A DNA stretch of 9,310 bases from Nitrosomonadaceae bacterium (GTDB taxonomy: Bacteria > Pseudomonadota > Gammaproteobacteria > Burkholderiales > Usitatibacteraceae): contig JAJTHU010000133.1 of NCBI GenBank assembly GCA_021300055.1, positions 1 through 9,310 of the forward strand. The letters run 5' to 3'. Of the stretch, positions 7,333 through 9,310 are shown piece by piece; position 1 is the stretch's first letter; every line of letters begins with the position of its first letter. The notes below the pieces were generated by a model. The model searched no databases. It saw only the letters and a program-made list of their open reading frames with translations, and was not told where the DNA came from. Position numbers and translations under genes: made by a program.

Positions 7333-7515
7333 TTACTCGTCAGCTTTGGTCTTGACCACTTTCTTACCACGATAGAAACCCGACGGCGAGATGTGATGAC
7401 GCAAGTGCGTTTCGCCCGTCGTCGGTTCGATCGCGGTAGGTGGGTTGGTCAGAAAGTCGTGCGCACGATGCATGCCACGCTTCGAAGGCGACTTCTTGTT
7501 TTGTTGAACAGCCAT
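7333..7515 (-). CDS. rpmF: 50S ribosomal protein L32 (bL32)
   Basis: This is a small basic protein of the large ribosomal subunit. The product is 60 aa, MAVQQNKKSPSKRGMHRAHDF through TGETHLRHHISPSGFYRGKKVV, the usual length and pattern. It contains no cysteine and so is the zinc-independent form, as in E. coli. An in-frame start 22 codons upstream is rejected: the ATG at 7515 has a near-perfect AGGAGA Shine-Dalgarno sequence (7527-7522) 6 nt away and starts the conserved MAVQQNK. It lies between yceD (75 nt upstream) and plsX, the arrangement seen in E. coli and other proteobacteria. This puts a ribosomal gene in the same transcript as lipid genes. Confidence 0.97.
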   Translation of the reverse strand: MAVQQNKKSPSKRGMHRAHDFLTNPPTAIEPTTGETHLRHHISPSGFYRGKKVVKTKADE

Positions 7516-7521
7516 GATGTT

Positions 7522-7527
7522 TCTCCT
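7522..7527 (-). promoter_or_regulatory. Strong ribosome binding site of rpmF
   Basis: AGGAGA on the minus strand lies 6 nt before the ATG at 7515. It settles the start of L32 against the longer in-frame reading. Confidence 0.85.
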
Positions 7528-7590
7528 GATTCCTGAAAGCGGTGTTTGCCTAACTGCTGCGTGCGACGCATCCTGCAAAGGACGACAGTC

Positions 7591-8265
7591 TCAAGCGGGT
7601 GGCTTTTTCAGTGCTGCGAGCTTAGCGAACGGGTTGGGTTTCTCTCCCGACTCCGCCTGCAGCTTCGCCGCACTCTGCTGACGCGAATTGTGCAATTCTG
7701 GTGAGGCCTGCCTGCCTTTGCCTGCAACCGCTCCGGCTGCCCCCCCGCGCTTGGCGACTAAATGACCGTCGGGCGCAGAGACTGACGCAAGAGGGGTGGT
7801 ACTTGGCAACGCGAGCAGGATCTCTTCCTGAACATGCGCGCGGATGTCGAATCGGTCACCGGAAACGATAAAGTCCTCGTCGTCGGGTTCGTCTTCAAGC
7901 GGCGGCAGTCCCTCTTCGGAGGCAAAAAGCCGCACTCGGCTGTCGATGTCTAGCTCAAACTTCGTAGGCATCAAGGTCGCCGCATCCAACACGTCAAACC
8001 AACCTGAGATTATACACCGCAACTGTTTTTGTTGGCTACCCAATTGATCTGTCAGCATTTTTCCTGAAAGCTCGACCTGGATCTGCCCCTCCCGCGAAGC
8101 CAGAAATGGCTGCAATTCCAGAAAATCAACCGGGGCAAGTGTGCCCTCGAGACGTAACCCGAGCCGTGCGAGGCGGTCAGTAGACACGAGACCGTCCGCT
8201 GGCCAGGGCAGGGGCAGCGCGTTAGAACCAGCGGAACGACGGGGCTTGGATGGCATGGTAGACAT
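7591..8265 (-). CDS. yceD: YceD/DUF177 family protein (large rRNA subunit accumulation protein)
   Basis: YceD-family proteins are linked to accumulation of 23S rRNA and almost always precede rpmF, as here (75-nt gap). From the ATG at 8265 the product is 224 aa, longer than E. coli YceD (173). Family signatures are VQEEILLALP (145-154), matching the EDEIILALP motif, and the C-terminal KPNPFAKLAALKK (209-221). An acidic stretch, PPLEDEPDDEDF (121-132), precedes the first. An Ala/Gly/Gln-rich segment (about 165-208) explains part of the extra length. The family's CQRC motif appears here as QLRC (81-84), and the later HxxxC-type residues after ALP are missing. The start is uncertain: ATG at 8256 or GTG at 8313 are also in frame, and none has a good Shine-Dalgarno sequence. 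Confidence 0.85.
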   Translation of the reverse strand: MSTMPSKPRRSAGSNALPLPWPADGLVSTDRLARLGLRLEGTLAPVDFLELQPFLASREGQIQVELSGKMLTDQLGSQQKQLRCIISGWFDVLDAATLMPTKFELDIDSRVRLFASEEGLPPLEDEPDDEDFIVSGDRFDIRAHVQEEILLALPSTTPLASVSAPDGHLVAKRGGAAGAVAGKGRQASPELHNSRQQSAAKLQAESGEKPNPFAKLAALKKPPA

Positions 8266-8313
8266 TGGCGGGGGAAAGCCGTGACGTCCGCGAACGCACG
8301 AACGACAAACCAC

Positions 8314-8342
8314 ATTAGCGCACTTTAGTCACAAAAAATCAA
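8314..8342 (-). promoter_or_regulatory. Candidate sigma70 promoter for yceD-rpmF-plsX-fab operon
   Basis: On the minus strand, TTGATT (8342-8337) and GCTAAT (8319-8314) are separated by exactly 17 nt. Each matches the sigma70 consensus at 4 of 6 positions. Transcription would begin near 8307, about 40 nt before the ATG at 8265. This start excludes use of the GTG at 8313. The prediction is based on motif and position only. Confidence 0.5.
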
Positions 8343-8352
8343 TAACTTACGA

Positions 8353-8358
8353 CATAAT
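8353..8358 (+). promoter_or_regulatory. Candidate -10 element for maf
   Basis: CATAAT on the plus strand matches the -10 consensus at 5 of 6 positions. No good -35 lies at the expected distance, so an activator may be needed or the site may be false. It would give a leader of about 98 nt before the maf ATG. Its upstream part overlaps the divergent yceD promoter. Confidence 0.3.
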
Positions 8359-8462
8359 CGCGGTCTCGCATCGTAGTTTTCTGCGATCAATTACCGGTGC
8401 CTCCTGACCGAGTCTCCCACTTCTGCCTTCCCTGCCGCCCTCCGCTGCCCTCTGCCGCGCTC

Positions 8463-9071
8463 ATGTCCACTGCCTCCAAATTGTCCAAGCCGCTCGTCCT
8501 CGCTTCCGGCTCGCGCTACCGCGCCTCACTGCTCGACCGGCTTCAGCTTGCCTACGCAACCGTCACGCCGGGCACATCAGAGGCGGCGAGGCCGGGTGAA
8601 ACCTGCCTCGATATCGCCCGCCGTTTGTCCGCCGCGAAAGCGCGCGATGGCGCGCGGCTTTTTGGCCAGTCAGACGCGCTCGTGATTGGCTCGGATCAGG
8701 TGGCCGAACTAGCCGGGGTCGCGCTCGGCAAGCCCGGCACACGCGACAACGCACGGCACCAACTGCAGTCGATGCGCGGTCAGACCATCATTTTTCACAC
8801 GGGACTCGCAATGCTCGATGTTGCATCGGGTAGGCTGCAGGTCGATGTCGTGCCTACCACCGTGACGATGCGTGATTACTCGGACGCCGCCATCGATTAC
8901 TACCTCGACCATGAAGACGCTCTCGACTGTGCGGGCAGCGCCAAATCCGAAGGGCTCGGCGCCGCCCTGATTCGCACCATGCGAAGCGATGACCCAACCG
9001 CGCTTGTTGGCCTACCGCTACTTCGTCTGATTGACATGTTGCAAAGCGAAAGCGTTGAGGTGCTCGCGTGA
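8463..9071 (+). CDS. maf: Maf-family nucleoside triphosphate pyrophosphatase, YceF type (7-methyl-GTP)
   Basis: Maf proteins hydrolyse non-canonical or modified nucleoside triphosphates to monophosphates. The YceF branch prefers m7GTP. The 202-aa product (E. coli YceF is 194) has LVLASGSRYRASLLDRL (11-27), the IGSDQV catalytic segment with Asp78, GKP (89-91), FHTGLA (111-116) and CAGSAKSEGLGAAL (156-169), followed by LVGLPL (181-186). The combination FHTGLA and CAGSxKSEG resembles E. coli YceF rather than the septum-inhibiting Maf/YhdE. Position divergent from yceD also matches yceF. The usual VDE near residue 40 reads TSE here. The ATG at 8463 starts the homologous region; a GTG at 8397 would add a Pro/Cys-rich 22-residue extension without homology. 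No Shine-Dalgarno sequence precedes the ATG. Confidence 0.92.
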   Translation: MSTASKLSKPLVLASGSRYRASLLDRLQLAYATVTPGTSEAARPGETCLDIARRLSAAKARDGARLFGQSDALVIGSDQVAELAGVALGKPGTRDNARHQLQSMRGQTIIFHTGLAMLDVASGRLQVDVVPTTVTMRDYSDAAIDYYLDHEDALDCAGSAKSEGLGAALIRTMRSDDPTALVGLPLLRLIDMLQSESVEVLA

Positions 9072-9310
9072 GTACGCTCGGCACGCTCTATCTGGTTCCG
9101 ACGCACTTGAGTGACGTCGATGCCGTGCACACACCGATGCTGCTGCCCTCGGGAGTGATTGCGCGGGCCTGCGAGCTGAACCATTACATTGCGGAGAACG
9201 CAAAAACCGCAAGAGCGTTTCTGAAGGCGATCGGTCAAACGCGACCGATCGCAAGCATTTCAATCGCTGAATTGCCCAAGCACGACGACGCGGAAGCACT
9301 CATCGAGTCG
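9068..9310 (+). CDS. RsmI-like SAM-dependent methyltransferase, 3' end cut by window edge
   Basis: Only the first 81 residues are present, with no stop before the window ends. MSTLGTLYLVPTHLSD (1-16) is the N-terminal strand of the tetrapyrrole-methylase fold (COG0313/RsmI group, which includes the 16S rRNA C1402 2'-O-methyltransferase). HYIAENAKTARAFLKAIG (39-56) is a hallmark of this group, and ISIAEL (63-68) follows. In betaproteobacteria a shorter RsmI paralogue of unknown substrate is often found beside maf, and this is probably that protein. The GTG start overlaps the maf TGA in a GTGA 4-nt overlap (9068-9071), so the two genes are translationally coupled. The SAM-binding centre lies beyond the window, so the exact substrate cannot be judged. 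Confidence 0.78.
   Translation, partial: MSTLGTLYLVPTHLSDVDAVHTPMLLPSGVIARACELNHYIAENAKTARAFLKAIGQTRPIASISIAELPKHDDAEALIES

Noticed and set aside
7516..7578. Longer L32 reading starting at 7578
   Set aside because: L32 proteins start at MAVQQNK, and a strong AGGAGA site sits 6 nt before that ATG.
8266..8313. YceD extension from GTG at 8313
   Set aside because: The extension (VCRSCVRGRHGFPPP) overlaps the predicted transcription start and has no ribosome site or family similarity. Its two cysteines do not correspond to the family's CQRC positions.
1..9310. Search for mobile elements, CRISPR repeats, tRNA or rRNA genes, or defence and toxin modules
   Set aside because: Every long stretch is accounted for by housekeeping genes in a widely conserved order. 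No repeats, transposase motifs or foreign-looking genes were seen.

Overview
The window holds a conserved chromosomal locus of a moderately GC-rich proteobacterium, most likely a betaproteobacterium. The L32 protein (MAVQQNKKSPSKRGMHRAHDF...), the ACP and the FabF C-terminus look betaproteobacterial, and the gene order matches the E. coli yceF/yceD-rpmF-plsX-fabHDG-acpP-fabF-mltG-tmk region. I assign no genus. No mobile element, CRISPR array, tRNA or rRNA is visible, and the window is gene-dense throughout.

Layout: everything from 8265 down to 1 is on the minus strand, in the transcriptional order yceD (DUF177), rpmF (L32), plsX, fabH, fabD, fabG, acpP, fabF, mltG, tmk (cut by the left edge). 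To the right, on the plus strand, are maf (YceF-type nucleotide pyrophosphatase) and a translationally coupled RsmI-like SAM methyltransferase (cut by the right edge). The 197-bp divergent region between yceD and maf carries a reasonable sigma70-like promoter for yceD and a weaker one for maf.

How the genes work together: PlsX makes acyl-phosphate for phospholipid synthesis. FabD loads malonyl groups onto ACP, FabH starts the chain, FabF elongates it and FabG performs the first reduction. L32 and YceD belong to the large ribosomal subunit. MltG cleaves nascent peptidoglycan, and Tmk makes dTDP. The locus therefore couples lipid, ribosome, cell-wall and DNA-precursor synthesis. acpP appears set off as its own expression unit. 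It has a candidate extended -10 promoter in the 184-bp fabG-acpP gap, inverted repeats just after fabG, and a convincing intrinsic terminator between acpP and fabF. This would let ACP be made in large excess over FabF, MltG and Tmk.

Points to check: the acpP/fabF terminator as an attenuator; the absence of pabC between fabF and mltG; a YceD homologue that appears to have lost most of the family's conserved cysteines; a changed residue next to the phosphopantetheine site of ACP; and a pyrimidine-rich maf leader with no Shine-Dalgarno sequence. I see no evidence of a previously undescribed biological system. This is a core housekeeping locus.
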